NCBI GenBank assembly: GCA_026745465.1
Contig: JACYXH010000400.1
Location: forward strand, 675,001 to 739,000
From: Lota lota
Lineage: Eukaryota; Chordata; Actinopteri; Gadiformes; Lotidae
Length of the DNA: 64,000 nt
Direction: 5' to 3'
Position 1 is the stretch's first letter. Every line of letters starts with the position of its first letter. Position numbers and translations under genes: made by a program. The notes under the pieces are model-generated. The model saw nothing but the letters and a program-made list of their open reading frames with translations. It was not told the origin of the DNA and did not search any database. Of this stretch, positions 52,801 through 64,000 are shown piece after piece.

Positions 52801-54259
52801 GCTATAGGCTTTAGAGTTAGTTTGTCAAATTCAGGCAGTCAGTTACATTGCAAAGGCTAAGCATCAGGGTAGACAACAACCCCAGCTAGAAGAATAACTA
52901 AACTCAGACATGTCCGGTACACCAAAATAAAAATACTTGACAAATCAATGTCACTGGTCCAGTAGACTGGTGTAGAGCCACTTTGTTGCGTATCGCGGCT
53001 CGATACAGCTTGATGCCCGGTCCTTACGGCTTCCCCAGATTACATTTGTGCGCAAGATTCTGCTGAGGATTTACAAAACGTTTGATGGCGTAATTGAAGT
53101 GATTACAGCACAATATGCTGCTTGTTGCATTTATTACACTGAAAATGACACGGACTATTTCAAGTGAAAACATTTCAAATCACAAGTCTCACCTTCAAAC
53201 TAAAAAGCTGCAAATCCATGTCAATATAGTGACTAGTAATACGACCATTAATTAGAGCTGCCAACCGTCACTATAACAAACTGGCAATTGAGTACCGCCA
53301 TGAGGTTAAGTTACGTCTGTACATCTCCATCGATCCAGGAACACCAGGACAGTCTGGGGCTCTGCATGAGGAGGAATAGAGATATGCAAATATACACTTG
53401 CATATTATATTTTGCTTTGTTTTATAGCATCAATGCAACCAGGCAACAGGTCACTCAAATTAAATACATACTTCCCAATCATATAATTAATTTGCAAGTC
53501 TGAAGTGTTATCGTATAGTACCCAATGGAGCCACCAATCCAGACACACCCTGAAACTAGTCCAAAGGGGTTGAAGGCTTGTTCAAAGTAAACAGGAGCTA
53601 AATCTTCTGTATACATTTGTTTTCATTTTTAGATTTGAGTATTGCTGCTGCTGTAGTCAAAGGATACACTCTGAACAAAAAGTTACTTAAAATAAATTAC
53701 ACGTTGCATTTCAGTATCTTTCCCTTCCACATCCGTAAGAGTTTCGCTGGTCTCCCTTGCACCTACAGCTCACTGGGCCAGCCCTGGATTTCAAAGAACA
53801 CTCATGTTCTCACTCATGAGTTCATACAGCTGTGCGTGGAAGTGGCCTTGAACTTCCAGCAGGGGGTGTTTAATGGAGTCAACATCAGGACCACCAGACA
53901 ACACAGGGGCTACTCTATTCAAATCGTCCAATGGACTCATGGGAAAATTAGCAAATAGTATTTTGTTTAGTCATTCAAATGTTTCATAGCCTACCAAGTC
54001 ATCTGAAAATATTTAGGCTAGCCAAGCCTAATTGTATAAAGACAAGCATGTGTGCAACAATATTAAACATATGCAAAGTTTACACCACAACACTTTAACA
54101 ACCCTCCCACACCAGGCCTGTGATTAAGGGGGGCCCCAAGGGGGGCCCCCCATAATCATAGCCTACATAAAGACAGTCAGCTCGTCAAAACATAGATGTG
54201 TAACAGTAGTGTTTCGAAACGCTACACAATACTGCATTTAAAAAACACAAGGTACAATC

Positions 54260-54830
54260 AGCAATGCGACGAAGACTACAACAGTGATGAAATGCATGTC
54301 AAACGTTTGAGTGGAAAGAACAGAGAGGCTACTGATAGCGTGTATCAGTGTGCGAGGAGATAAGGGGACAAGTCTAGTGTGTGCGGTGGACGAAGCCACA
54401 ACGACACGGCTCGCCTGGAGCCAGCAGCCTAAACAAAAACAACTTCAACCAACGGAAGGACTAAAAATCGGGTTACTCACTGCGGTGGTCCTCGTTGAAT
54501 TTCACCAGGCGGTGGCCACGTTTCTCCGGCGTGTTTATTCAGAAGCACACAAAAAAGAAACGATATTTTTTTGTAGACTAGTTCAGTAAAGTGGTAAAAC
54601 ACTGGGATTTCGCAGTCCGAACCAAAAACAAACCGAAAAGTCACAAGTCTTCGCCTAAATGTTAGAGGTGCGGGAGACACAGGTGAACCAAATTAAGATA
54701 ATGAGAACGAACGCACTGTGATTGGCTGTGAGCGAGAAGCTCGAGACGATGAGGAGGATTAACCACGTGGGGACAAATCATTTTCGTATCTTCTTTTCTT
54801 ACGGTTTGCGTGACGTCGTCAAAGGGCCTG
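54260..54830 (-). promoter_or_regulatory. CpG-rich promoter-like patch with minus-strand splice donor
   Basis: This ~570-bp patch has roughly 40 CpGs in otherwise CpG-poor DNA. It contains a CRE-like TGACGTCG at 54811, an E-box CACGTG at 54764-54769 and a minus-strand CCAAT box at 54721-54725. Downstream on the minus strand is a strong donor, GCA|GTGAGTAA, at 54481/54480. It may be the first exon of an unrecognised minus-strand gene or lncRNA. No protein was identified. Confidence 0.35.
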
Positions 54831-54913
54831 TCGTTTTTATATAATAGGCTTTTTAATAACCAGATGTGTTCAGATGACGGCTAGAGGCAAAGTGAACCTA
54901 CGTGGTAACGCTC

Positions 54914-55340
54914 CAAAGCTCGCATTTAATTCCCCATTGACTGTTAAAAAAAAAAAAGTAGGCCTACTAACTTTTAATTCCGAATTGGACCATGAAATTG
55001 CACCATGAAATCAGGAAAGTTGTTTTACTTTCCCTCCATATGCTTTTTAATGTCACACATCCCAAGGACTTACATAGGGCTACTTTGTTCAAACACAATT
55101 AAAGGCCTATCACACAAAGCTCAGCGAGTCGCATTTAATTTCCCATTTACCGTTTTTTGAAAAAGTAGGCCTACTACCTTTTAATTCCGAATTGGACCAT
55201 GACATTGCACCATGAAATCAGGAGTTGTTTTACTTTCCCTCCATATGCTTTTTAATGTCACACATCCCAAGGACTTACATAGGGCTGCATCTGTTGCTCA
55301 AATGTCTACTTTGTTCAAACACAATTAAAGGCCTATCACA
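54914..55340. repeat. tandem duplication, ~210-bp unit
   Basis: The block from about 54914 to 55112 recurs at 55115-55340 with near identity (shared strings include ttttaattccgaattggacc and catatgctttttaatgtcac). The second copy has about 20 extra bases (gcatctgttgctcaaatgt). It touches the slc52a3 poly(A) region. Confidence 0.85.
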
Positions 55341-56183
55341 CATTTATTTGAAACCAATAGTTATCAACCTCAAATGTTGGCAATTTTGAGTCTTGACTAT
55401 GCCATTGTACAATACAATCAACCCATACAAAACAATAATTACTGGTACATTTGATGAACATATAAAAGCCGATAGGGCTTGTACATCAGAATGCATCATT
55501 GTATTTTGTGTTGCCGATACTCCGCCATATCGAGGACTTGAAAGATTGGTAGTAGCCTACTTACAATCATAAACCAACATAATAACCTGGGCTAACGAAT
55601 ACTTTGTTTTGCCATTTCTCGCATGAGAAACACTGGCACTTTCAAACACAAGGCCGTGCCATAAGAAAAAAAAAAGTCACAATTAATTACTAAACAATGA
55701 CAAAAAAAAACGTAATCACAACATAACTACATTTTCAATACCGCTATGTTCCTAAACGGTGGTTGTCATTGCGATGTTACGTATAGGCCAAAATCATTGT
55801 GATACTGATTGTTCGCCTAGTAATCCGCTATTTCACAAAACTATAAAACCACACAGGAACAGGGCTATGGATCCTGTAGCGTGATTAATAGTCTCAAATA
55901 AAGGCACTTTTTTTTTTTACTCAACGTATAGGCCTACAATAAATTGCACTCCTATATTATGTTATACTTGTAATGTAATGATACAAAAAACTTACAAAAC
56001 ATGAAGCAACACGATTATATCAATAGCTTCCAGGATTTGTAATTTACACTGCATTAAATATCGTACATCTCTATACATGTCTGTAACATCTCAATTAGTT
56101 TAGCAAACACCAAAGATGTCATATCTGTTTGACAACTTTGACAGTTTTTACAGGCAAGTGCTTGTTGTTCTTAAATACATTTC
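55330..56183 (-). other. slc52a3: probable slc52a3 3' UTR
   Basis: AT-rich non-coding DNA follows the stop. The first AATAAA on this strand is at 55348-55343, with GT-rich sequence (tgtgtgatagg) immediately after, so cleavage near 55330 is likely. That gives a UTR of about 850 nt. Confidence 0.5.
55343..55348 (-). terminator. slc52a3: probable slc52a3 poly(A) signal
   Basis: AATAAA on the minus strand about 840 nt after the stop, followed by a TGTGTG downstream element. It lies at the edge of the ~210-bp tandem duplication. Confidence 0.5.
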
Positions 56184-56396
56184 TTAGTTTAGACATTTGG
56201 TGTTACAAGGATCACCAGACTTGAAAAGTCCGTAAACACTGACAAGTGGAAACATGGAAATAGCTCCGATCATGGAGCCTAGCTGGACTACTGCTCCACA
56301 CCACACGAGGGCGCTGTGGCCCTCATCCCGCAAAATCACTCCGATAATGACCTTCACATAGGACAGGGTTAGGACAAACAGGATCCAGGAAATCAC
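56184..56396 (-). CDS. slc52a3: slc52a3 last coding exon
   Basis: This 213-nt segment including the stop starts with GTG ATT TCC after a gcag acceptor. It encodes [37 protein letters not shown], a last membrane segment and the short tail CNTKCLN. SYVKV, LRD...SAL.WCGA.VQLGS and MFPLV align with the human SLC52A3 C-terminus. Confidence 0.9.
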   Translation of the reverse strand: MISWILFVLTLSYVKVIIGVILRDEGHSALVWCGAVVQLGSMIGAISMFPLVSVYGLFKSGDPCNTKCLN

Positions 56397-58017
56397 CTGC
56401 CAAAAAAAGTAATGTTGTCATTTGTCTGTGAATCATATACTATATGCATTGGGAATCAAACATGTAAAACACCTAGGTCTACACATTATGCAAGTCAAAT
56501 ATACATTTGAATTGCAATGGAATGGTTTTTAAGAAACCAAAATATAAAGGAGAGAATATCTAGTGATGTCACTCAAGTCAGAAATAGTTTCTATAAATAT
56601 ATATTCTTTCTTAACTACTGTTCTACATTGTTTAAATCGTCATGTCTTACTATGATAGCAACACCAGAAGCACTGTTGACTAGTGGAGGACAGGGACTGA
56701 AAGCAGCCACTGCCATGATGCAAGCCCCGAAGCCTGTTCCAACCACGGTCAAAAACAACATGAACACGAGGGACCTGCCGGACAGACACACAATGAATTC
56801 ATGAAAAACACCTTTCTTAGTTCATTTCCACCTTTTCATAGTTCAATAACAATTCACTCACACATCAAATAAATAAAATCAAGTGGAAGGTTGGATAAAA
56901 GACAACAGTAAAAATAGCAGAAAAAGGCCTAAGCGGCGATGAAACTATAGCACACCTGTGAGCACAACAGGGCTTACCGTATTGGTGTGAACATGGCAAT
57001 GAAACAGGCCACTGGGTTGGCCACAGCTGCCATGGTGGCGGCGAGGTGGTAGGCCTGGTTCCCATAGGGAAGACAGGAGTAGGACTGCACTGACGGCAGC
57101 ACGGCGTTGGTTAGCGCATTGACCCAGGCCAACACGATGAAGATGAACACCACCTCACCCTTGCTGTACGTGCCCATCCCAAAAGAGCTTCTCCTCTCCC
57201 TAGCAGGCGGCTCCAAGGGGTTAATCATGGGCCTCTGCTCCGGTGCTTGGCTGTGCAACGACAGTCCCTGCTCCCTCTTGTCCCTCGCCGACTCTTCACC
57301 CAAGTACCGGTGGCCCTTCCTCTCTCGCACCACACCGGGGTGGTGATTGAGCAGCACAAAGGCCCCAAGACACATGGCCATCATGCCGCTGAGGAAGACA
57401 AAGAACACCTGGGCGGAGAAGTTGGCCGGCTGGTAGATCGCATGCAGGTTTCCGACGCCGCCTGTCGTCGTCGAGTTGACAAAAGTTCCGTTGGCAACGC
57501 TTGCCACAGTGGCGTTGCGGCAGTGGATCAGCCCCACCCCCTGGATCAGAGCCACCAGGGCGGGCACCAGCCCGCTGAGGCCTTCCCCGACAAAGTATGT
57601 GGTGAGAAACTGGGGTCCCAGCCTCATCATGAAGGGCAGGAAGGTCACCGAGGACGTGCAGTCCACCACGGACAGCAGGAAGCTCAGCACCAGCAGGGGC
57701 ACACTACGCACGGCGCCGGCGAACATCACGGCTTGGTTCCAGAAGAAGGCCAGCAGGAAGGTGGCGACGATGCCCAGCACCACGATGCAGTAGATGACCG
57801 GCCGCTCGTCCAGCACGCCTGGACAGAAGCGGTGCATGAGGGTGATGAAGAGGGGGCCTACGTTGGCCATCTGGATGATGACCGTCAGGTAGGACGGAAG
57901 GTACCATCCCTCCGGAATCACCGGGACCACCAGGGGCAGCTCCACCCACATCCCGTTGATGGCCACCCATGAGCCCATGCCGAAGACACATGCCAGCACA
58001 TGGGTGAGCAGAGACAT
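56184..58017 (-). CDS. slc52a3: slc52a3, riboflavin transporter (3 joined coding exons)
   Basis: This is a multi-pass plasma-membrane riboflavin (vitamin B2) carrier of the SLC52/RFVT family. Coding exons 58017-56978, 56774-56651 and 56396-56184 join in frame to 458 residues; human SLC52A3 has 469. Family landmarks are [18 protein letters not shown] near residue 11, [12 protein letters not shown] near 35, [13 protein letters not shown] at 118-130, [19 protein letters not shown] at 142-160, [19 protein letters not shown] at 301-319, [14 protein letters not shown] at 322-335 and a last-exon SYVKV. A long loop around residues 166-200 carries four N-glycosylation sequons (NAT, NGT, NST, NFS), and a charged loop spans about 228-285. 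The N-terminal half resembles human SLC52A3 more than SLC52A2, hence the name. It is convergent with nfatc1. Confidence 0.88.
56651..56774 (-). CDS. slc52a3: slc52a3 second coding exon
   Basis: This 124-nt exon is flanked by tccggcag and gtaaga. It encodes [18 protein letters not shown], then [11 protein letters not shown] and GVAII, ending in phase 0. The SPCPPLV motif is found in vertebrate SLC52 proteins, and the human SLC52A3 counterpart also starts RSL after the same junction. Confidence 0.9.
56978..58017 (-). CDS. slc52a3: slc52a3 first coding exon
   Basis: The ATG at 58017 starts [17 protein letters not shown], matching the family N-terminus. The open frame extends upstream only through the 5' UTR and across an acceptor at 58067. 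This exon encodes residues 1-346 and the first two bases of an Arg codon, then a gtaagc donor. It carries most of the transmembrane helices, the glycosylated loop and the hydrophilic central loop. Confidence 0.9.
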
Positions 58018-58066
58018 GGTATGTATATGGTGGAATATGGAACGTCGAATGGGTTTTTGCGGTGAT
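58018..58066 (-). other. slc52a3: slc52a3 5' UTR segment next to the start codon
   Basis: A convincing acceptor (ttttgtattttcag on the minus strand) ends at 58067, so 58066-58018 is leader in the same exon as the ATG. The intron would run up to the donor at 58594. Confidence 0.6.
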
Positions 58067-58594
58067 CTGAAAATACAAAATAAATACGAGACCGACAAAA
58101 CACAATTAGGTCACAAATTCAACAAGAACATATAGTTACACAACTAAAGACTGAAAAAAACATTAGCATCAGTGACGGCGTATCTGGGATGGTGAGAAGC
58201 GTTTGATTCTTACAGACGGTCTGTTATGACAGAGACAGCACATGGCTGTATAACTGCCACAGTGAATGGGACGGTGTCTCATAACTGTCCTCTTCCCCTC
58301 CCTCACAATGAGTGACCTTTGACACACTAGTCCCCAAAAAGACCCATGTGTGATGTTAAACTACACACGCACACTGATGGAAAGTGCACACACAAACACA
58401 CACTTGTATTGAGAACTACAGCACTTTGAATACCCATGTGGTAATTGCTAACGACTTAGTTCAGGAGATCATGTTAGAAATTAAATGAAAACATAATAAG
58501 AACATTTTGAGTTCAAAAGTATTTCAAGAGGCAACTATCCCACTATTTCACTGTTCACGTTCTCCTCAACAACCTTTTCCATTCATCATCTTAC

Positions 58595-58715
58595 CTTCTT
58601 CACAGAGTGGCCAGTAAGATGCTGTGCTCACCTCTTCTATATTTTCCTCTTAGAATAACATTTCACTCCATCTTGGTCATTGCATTGTTGTCAGTCAGGA
58701 TGGCGGCGCGTGTTT
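58595..58715 (-). promoter_or_regulatory. slc52a3: candidate slc52a3 promoter and non-coding first exon
   Basis: On the minus strand a strong donor, AAG|GTAAGA, lies at 58595/58594, with a second donor, GAG|GTGAGC, about 40 nt upstream. The upstream sequence includes a YY1-like element (aagATGGCGGC form) at 58697-58707 in a CpG-containing patch. Start of transcription near 58700 is inference. Confidence 0.4.
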
Positions 58716-59319
58716 GAGCAATCTTCGCCCAGACATATACAACACACATATACAACACACACACACACGCACGCACGCACGCACAAAACCTCCACACGAA
58801 CTCTGTCCAGTTGCTTCCTAGTGCACCTGATGGGGGAGGGAGAAGGACGACGCAGGCGCACTGTTTCTATGTCACTTGGACACTCCCTCTGCTACAGGAG
58901 CCGGTTTGGGGACATACGTCACTCGACCTATTGAAATATAATGTATTTGGTCCTACCTACGCGACGATTAATATAACGTTTGCGCTTCTGATTGTTCTGA
59001 ACAACGTTTTGTGACGTTGGGTAGTCAATTTATTTGCAACAAATATACAATAAATATATAAATTGTGTAATATACAAAATCCAATGCCCTTGGGGAATTA
59101 TTGTTGCAATGGCTACATGACGTATGTGTATTATTCGCCCACGGTCGCTTTACCAACTGTAGTAACGTAGCCCGAGATCGGCAGCATATGAAGCTAGTAT
59201 ATACTTATTGACTAATATTGCTTATTGTTATGGATTGATTACTTCATATGTTTGTTTGTTTTTTGTTTGTTTATTGTGTACCTAACAACCCAGTTGCAGA
59301 TATTTAAAGTGAATACCTT

Positions 59320-59480
59320 CACCAATCAGAACCGGAAATGTCATTCAGCGCCGCGTACGTAGCAGAACCATTCAGAGCCATCTCTCTAAATGCCTCTGGT
59401 ACGTAGGACCCCGAGCCCGAACACAGGCCGAGCAGAGCAGTTCATTCATTGCCTCCGACTTGCCTGCACGCCATGTGCTC
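59320..59480 (+). promoter_or_regulatory. CpG-containing promoter-like patch (CCAAT plus ETS site)
   Basis: CCAAT at 59322-59326 is followed by an ETS-type ACCGGAAATG at 59331 and a CpG-rich stretch to about 59480. It lies 0.6 kb upstream of slc52a3 in opposite orientation. A short open frame after it runs straight into a (GT)n array and is not recognised. Confidence 0.3.
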
Positions 59481-59560
59481 CAGCTTCTTCCGTACGAGTA
59501 TCTCCGCCCTTTTCCTCATTATCAGCCAACCAGACACTACTATGAGCCAAACCACAGAAT

Positions 59561-59752
<192 letters not shown>

Positions 59753-59964
59753 AACAGCACACGTAACGGAGGACAGAGCTCTGTGTATTGTGGGATTTGA
59801 TCAGTATATGTAACATTCAGTCTCATCCTTTCCTATCCTGCTCATCCCTTACTATTTTATTGTATGTTATGCTGTTGTTAATGTTGTTTATTTACGGTTA
59901 GATGTAGAGTTACGTCCTTGATGACTAGTGTTTTCATTCAGGGCTTCATGTGCACCAACCTTGA

Positions 59965-59965
<1 letters not shown>

Positions 59966-60010
<45 letters not shown>

Positions 60011-60048
60011 CACACACACGCACATATGCGCACACACACACACACACT
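59966..60048. repeat. (CA)n microsatellite
   Basis: CA repeat, perfect to about 60008 and interrupted after that. Confidence 0.93.
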
Positions 60049-60371
60049 TAAAATCCCAACAGTACATTTAGGTGCATACAAGGTGCTTGAAATAAAATGT
60101 GAAAAAGACATAGGCATACAGCATAAATTGACCTACCACGTGCAAATGAAAATCTAGATCGGCTTGAAACCCTTGCTTGAAACAACTATGCATGAGTCGC
60201 ATCAGCCTAACTACAAGACAGATAGTCAAAATAGTATATTCCCGAAGGTTATTTCTTTAACTGATAAGAGGTCATAGACACTCACAGAATGAAGAAATTA
60301 AACATAGGCTTATTCTTAAACAAAAAATCGAATCCAGTCTATACCAAAATATAGATAATATGACACAATAT

Positions 60372-60409
60372 TATATATTATATCATATTGTATATATTAT
60401 ATCATATTG
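60372..60409. repeat. perfect 19-bp tandem duplicate in AT-rich DNA
   Basis: tatatattatatcatattg occurs twice in direct succession. Confidence 0.8.
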
Positions 60410-60707
60410 TACATTATAATGTATTTTGTATATTATACTATACTTGCAACACAATTTATCAGTGATCAGGGCTTGTCTTTTGGTAAAATATGCTATGATA
60501 AATCTATTTTAATAAGTTGCAACAACATTGAATGATTAGCACTGGGCAGTGGATGAGTGAACTCTATGTGCTTGATCAAGTTATCTCGGCTCTCTTGCAA
60601 AGTATGGTTGCATTATAGTATTTCTACGGGTTATACACATTTTAGCTCAAGCCATTGAATTCAGAAGCAGGATAATTGATAATCGTTTTCAAATCACATT
60701 TATATGT

Positions 60708-60775
60708 CGTCATTTGGCAGACACTTTTATCCAAAGACACTCACAGGTGAGGCTGGGAACAATAAAAACATACAT
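60708..60775 (-). mobile_element. dispersed teleost repeat tail (reverse orientation)
   Basis: catttggcagacacttttat followed by ccaaagacactcacaggtga gives the canonical reverse form of the repeat. It shares 'caggtgaggctg-gaacaat' with the copy at 39396. Confidence 0.5.
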
Positions 60776-61061
60776 TTAACATTAACGACACAAAGTAAAG
60801 CACCACCAAGTTGAACAGAAGAAAACTGAAGGAATTATTGGAAACACATTAGAAATACCTGCTGTTACGATTCACTTCGGATGACTGAATCCTGGATGTT
60901 GGAATGTAAGTTTCCCAGCAGAGTGGCACCTGTTATATTACACAGCAAGCGATCCTCCTACGTCAATGCTACGCTAACCATTTGCAGGTTTCTGCTGTAT
61001 CTCACAGATGAAAGAAAACGGAGATTTGCCTAGTGCTCATGTGACCACTGAGGGCTGTACT

Positions 61062-61063
61062 GG

Positions 61064-61115
<52 letters not shown>

Positions 61116-61145
61116 GGGGGGTAGGGGGGGGGGGGGGGGGGGGCT

Positions 61146-61197
<52 letters not shown>

Positions 61198-61222
61198 GGG
61201 GGTGGGGGGGGGGGGGGGGGGG
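61062..61222. repeat. ~160-nt G-tract with few interruptions
   Basis: Nearly pure G on the plus strand, broken only by isolated T, A and C bases. Confidence 0.93.
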
Positions 61223-61579
61223 TAGCTTGGTCTTGGCTGCCAAAATCCTGGGCCACTAGTGAGAGAGGGAGAAAGAGATGTCGGGGTAAGAGAATCAAAG
61301 AAATCAAATGTGAAAACCTGAAGGAGGGAAGACTGTAGGCGCTTGAATGGAGGAGAAAGAGAGAGAGAAGAGGGCTAAAGGTCTACGAATGGCGGACATG
61401 CTGTCCTCTCTGATGTAAGGTGAGTCTTTGTATCCAGCCAACCATAATATTACTTTGGACGGCAACATTGGGATTTCTCAGTGGGCAGTCGGATAGCACT
61501 CAGCATGGCCTTTGTTCCGCATAAATTCCAGCTCTCCTCCTGGGGAGCTGATTTAGTGGACTGTATTCACAGAGCGCCA

Positions 61580-61605
61580 CCCCCCCCCCCCCCCCCCCCC
61601 CCCCC
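61580..61605. repeat. poly-C tract, 26 nt
   Basis: An uninterrupted C run. Confidence 0.95.
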
Positions 61606-64000
61606 TCCTCTGTGCAACTAGTGAAAATATGTTCCCTACTACTTTTTATTCAGATACACATTGCAGGATAATTTCCTCTTGACTAGCTTGACTTTCTCAC
61701 ACAACTCAATTATTTGCCCTCCGATCTATCAAATAACTTTAGTTAATTTCAGCCATTATATTTCCTAATTTCCCAGTTAATTTGTATGAATAGATTGACA
61801 ACTATATAGATGTAACTACATTGGCTTGTAAAAGTGCAATGTGTCTGCATATGTCGTTTATGAAAACAAACCCAATGAACTTTGATAATGACATTCATCG
61901 AAAGGAAGTTACACAAAGGTGAAATGTAAATATGCTAACTCGTGTGTGTGTATATATATACACGATTGTTAACAACACACATGTCAATGTCTCGTCACAG
62001 GACAGTGTTGTGATGACGCCTGAGGATTCTGTACGACATTCTCATGACCTATGCTCATGTTTTTTATGTATGACTTCTTTCTTCCTCCATTCTAGCTCAG
62101 CATCGATATACAGACTGATATTTCAGTGTTTTCTGGTTAGATTGACTGCTATCAGAAAATGACATGGTTCACATTAGCATTGACTATGTCAGAAAGTGTG
62201 CTAAATAGCCACAGATTTAGTCATGATTCTCAATAATTGGGAACTTTCTCCACATGGCAATCCATAATTGATTATCATATTGATTAATTATGTATATTGA
62301 AATTAAGGGTATTTCACAAAGAAAACAGATAATACAATACCTCAATACAGGGGCATAACGGACTAGCGACTGTTGGACGAAAAATAAATAATCGGGTAAA
62401 ACCATGCTAGTAACAGATACCAAAGTCATGTCTTATTTGTCTTCATCTCCATGTATACATCCTTAACTGCACTAACCATAATAAAGGGGAAAAGGAGGCA
62501 TAATAAAGTATGCCTTGAGCAACTGTTATATTCCAAAGGTATGTCCGGCTAGTCCAGGTATGTAATTCAGCATCCGACCACTGTGAATAAACAAAGTAAT
62601 TACAACAGTCAACGTTTCATTACAAATGTTTTTTGTTCTTTGTTTACAAGTGACCAAACATCATTCTTCTAGTTTTGTCTAAATATGATTCATCATGTGC
62701 ATTGTGGGTATAGAAACATGTACAGTACAGAACATTTAAGGTCCCTAGAGTTAAAATAGGGCCGCGGTATCTTACAGTATAGTAAACTGACATTGTGACA
62801 TCAAAGCTGAAATTAGAAGGTACTATATTGTGCATAGTAACATTCAAACATAATTCCAAAAACATCCACATTTTAAGACTGCATAGCCCCCATTATAAAT
62901 CATTCAATACACAAGCATCCAGCTGGAAGCAGTCTTCCAGCTGAAGAAGGGAGTACAAACTTTACATACAAAAACATGGCTTCATACCGGATACAGGACA
63001 TTTACAATGCTTCAGACCAGTCCAGACTTGTTACCGTGCTTATAAAATGTCACTTGTAATTGTGTTGCTATTCAAAAGACACTCATTATAAACATTCTGT
63101 TTTAAAAAGGTGCATTATATATAGGCATGTGTATTTAGAGATAACAGATTTTGAACATAGTGTTCAAAACATAGAATATGTTCATTATTTTAAAAGGTAC
63201 TACAGAGTGTACTATAAGTGGCACATGACAATGATGGGAAAGTTAACCATTTAAATGATTAAAGATAATCAGAAACAATGTACCGTTTTGGATTTAAAAG
63301 TGACACAGCAAAAAAAAAAAAAAACACTGGGAGGGACGGTTAAAGTAAAGGCAATTCTTCAAAGATATTGTCTCAAAACGGCTAAAATAAGTACACCAAA
63401 TTGCTTATCCATAAAATATTTCAAATATCGCATCACAATCAGCCTTCCAAACACCCTTACTTGTATTACACGTGACAGTATTCAATAACATATGATTCCA
63501 GAGTAATAGGTATACCTCAACCTGAGAAAATAATCTCTACAAACCAACCATGACCTCTGTCAATTTAGTGCATTGAACGTTAGACTCTGTAGCATTTAAA
63601 ACAATACTCACAGAATATTATATATAAAACAAATATCAAAAACAGCAGTGAGTAAAAAAACAACATAGTGGCCCTGCCAACAATAAAATGTTTGTGAAAT
63701 GTAAGATAAAAAAATGTTTCTCAAAGCTGACACTTGTCTGTAAGATACAATGTAGGTATCAATCAGTGGGAACTGAATGTTGCAATAATAATTTGCAGCA
63801 GGGAAGGACAATATTATACCAAAATAGTATGTGATGTGGCAGTTTTAAAGTTCAGTTGCCATTGCACTAGGTTTATAATCTACACAACAATGAACTAGTA
63901 ACATGTTTGTGACGTATGATCGGCCCCATGCTATACGTCCATGCAGTTTTGCACACATTCTACTCTATGCAACCTCCCTATATAATATCCGGAACTACTT

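Larger units (their letters stand above)
59770..64000. other. intergenic or unassigned DNA, AT-rich
   Basis: No recognised gene. It contains AC repeats, a 19-bp tandem duplicate, a teleost repeat tail, the G-tract at 61062 and a C26 tract at 61580. From about 61.6 kb to the end the DNA is AT-rich and nearly free of microsatellites. It could be a UTR or intron of a gene outside the window, but nothing proves this. Confidence 0.5.

Noticed and set aside
54128-54151. G6C4-AA-G6C6 near-palindrome
   Set aside because: Short, homopolymer-based and probably part of a diverged dispersed repeat; not enough to call an element.
57247-57972. 241-codon plus-strand open frame
   Set aside because: It lies antisense to the slc52a3 first coding exon. 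Its His/Gln/Gly-rich composition is the shadow of membrane-protein codons, and the minus strand has clear homology.
58018-58098. Upstream ATG extending the slc52a3 frame by 27 codons
   Set aside because: The extension crosses a good acceptor at 58067, and its residues do not look like the family N-terminus, which starts at MSLLTHVL.
61002-61307. Poly-proline open frame on the minus strand
   Set aside because: Translation of the G-tract; no flanking coding signal.

Overview
The window is vertebrate nuclear DNA. It has spliced genes with GT-AG introns, long non-coding stretches and no operon structure. The proteins and the dispersed repeats point to a ray-finned (teleost) fish. Perfect AC/AG microsatellites and poly-C/poly-G tracts are extremely dense; codfishes (Gadiformes) are known for this, so a gadiform is my best guess. 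That placement is inference.

Two protein-coding genes can be supported. (1) The 3' two-thirds of nfatc1 lies on the + strand, from an upstream intron at base 1 to about 47.4 kb. NFATc1 is a calcium/calcineurin-regulated Rel-family transcription factor. Seven coding exons (7091-7293, 9540-9712, 11135-11275, 19733-19788, 21990-22131, 28806-29468, 45607-45662) join in frame to give the last 477 residues: the second part of the Rel-homology DNA-binding region, the IPT/dimerisation domain, a nuclear localisation motif, a proline/serine-rich transactivation domain and the conserved C-terminal tail. Exons encoding the N-terminal regulatory domain must lie upstream of the window. A probable 3' UTR runs to a poly(A) signal at 47350. 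(2) slc52a3, encoding a riboflavin transporter, lies complete on the - strand (coding exons 58017-56978, 56774-56651 and 56396-56184; 458 residues). It has a likely non-coding first exon near 58.6-58.7 kb and a probable poly(A) signal at 55343-55348. The two genes are convergent (tail to tail).

Layout: 1-7090 is nfatc1 intron; 7091-29468 holds six nfatc1 exons separated by repeat-rich introns; 29469-45606 is a 16 kb intron with a nuclear-receptor half-site array at its start, a MITE-like element and many microsatellites; 45607-47375 is the last exon and 3' UTR; 47.4-55.3 kb is intergenic with a 290-bp (CT)n array, a perfect hairpin, a CpG-rich promoter-like patch and a ~210-bp tandem duplication; 55.3-58.7 kb is slc52a3; 58.7-64 kb holds a promoter-like patch, a 188-bp (GT)n array, a 160-bp G-tract and AT-rich DNA with no recognised gene.

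The two genes have no obvious functional link. The most interesting signals are regulatory: microsatellites placed directly on nfatc1 splice sites, a (TG)n tract replacing the polypyrimidine tract of a frame-neutral exon, four AGGTCA half-sites just after the transactivation-domain exon, and a candidate internal end for a short NFATc1 isoform.
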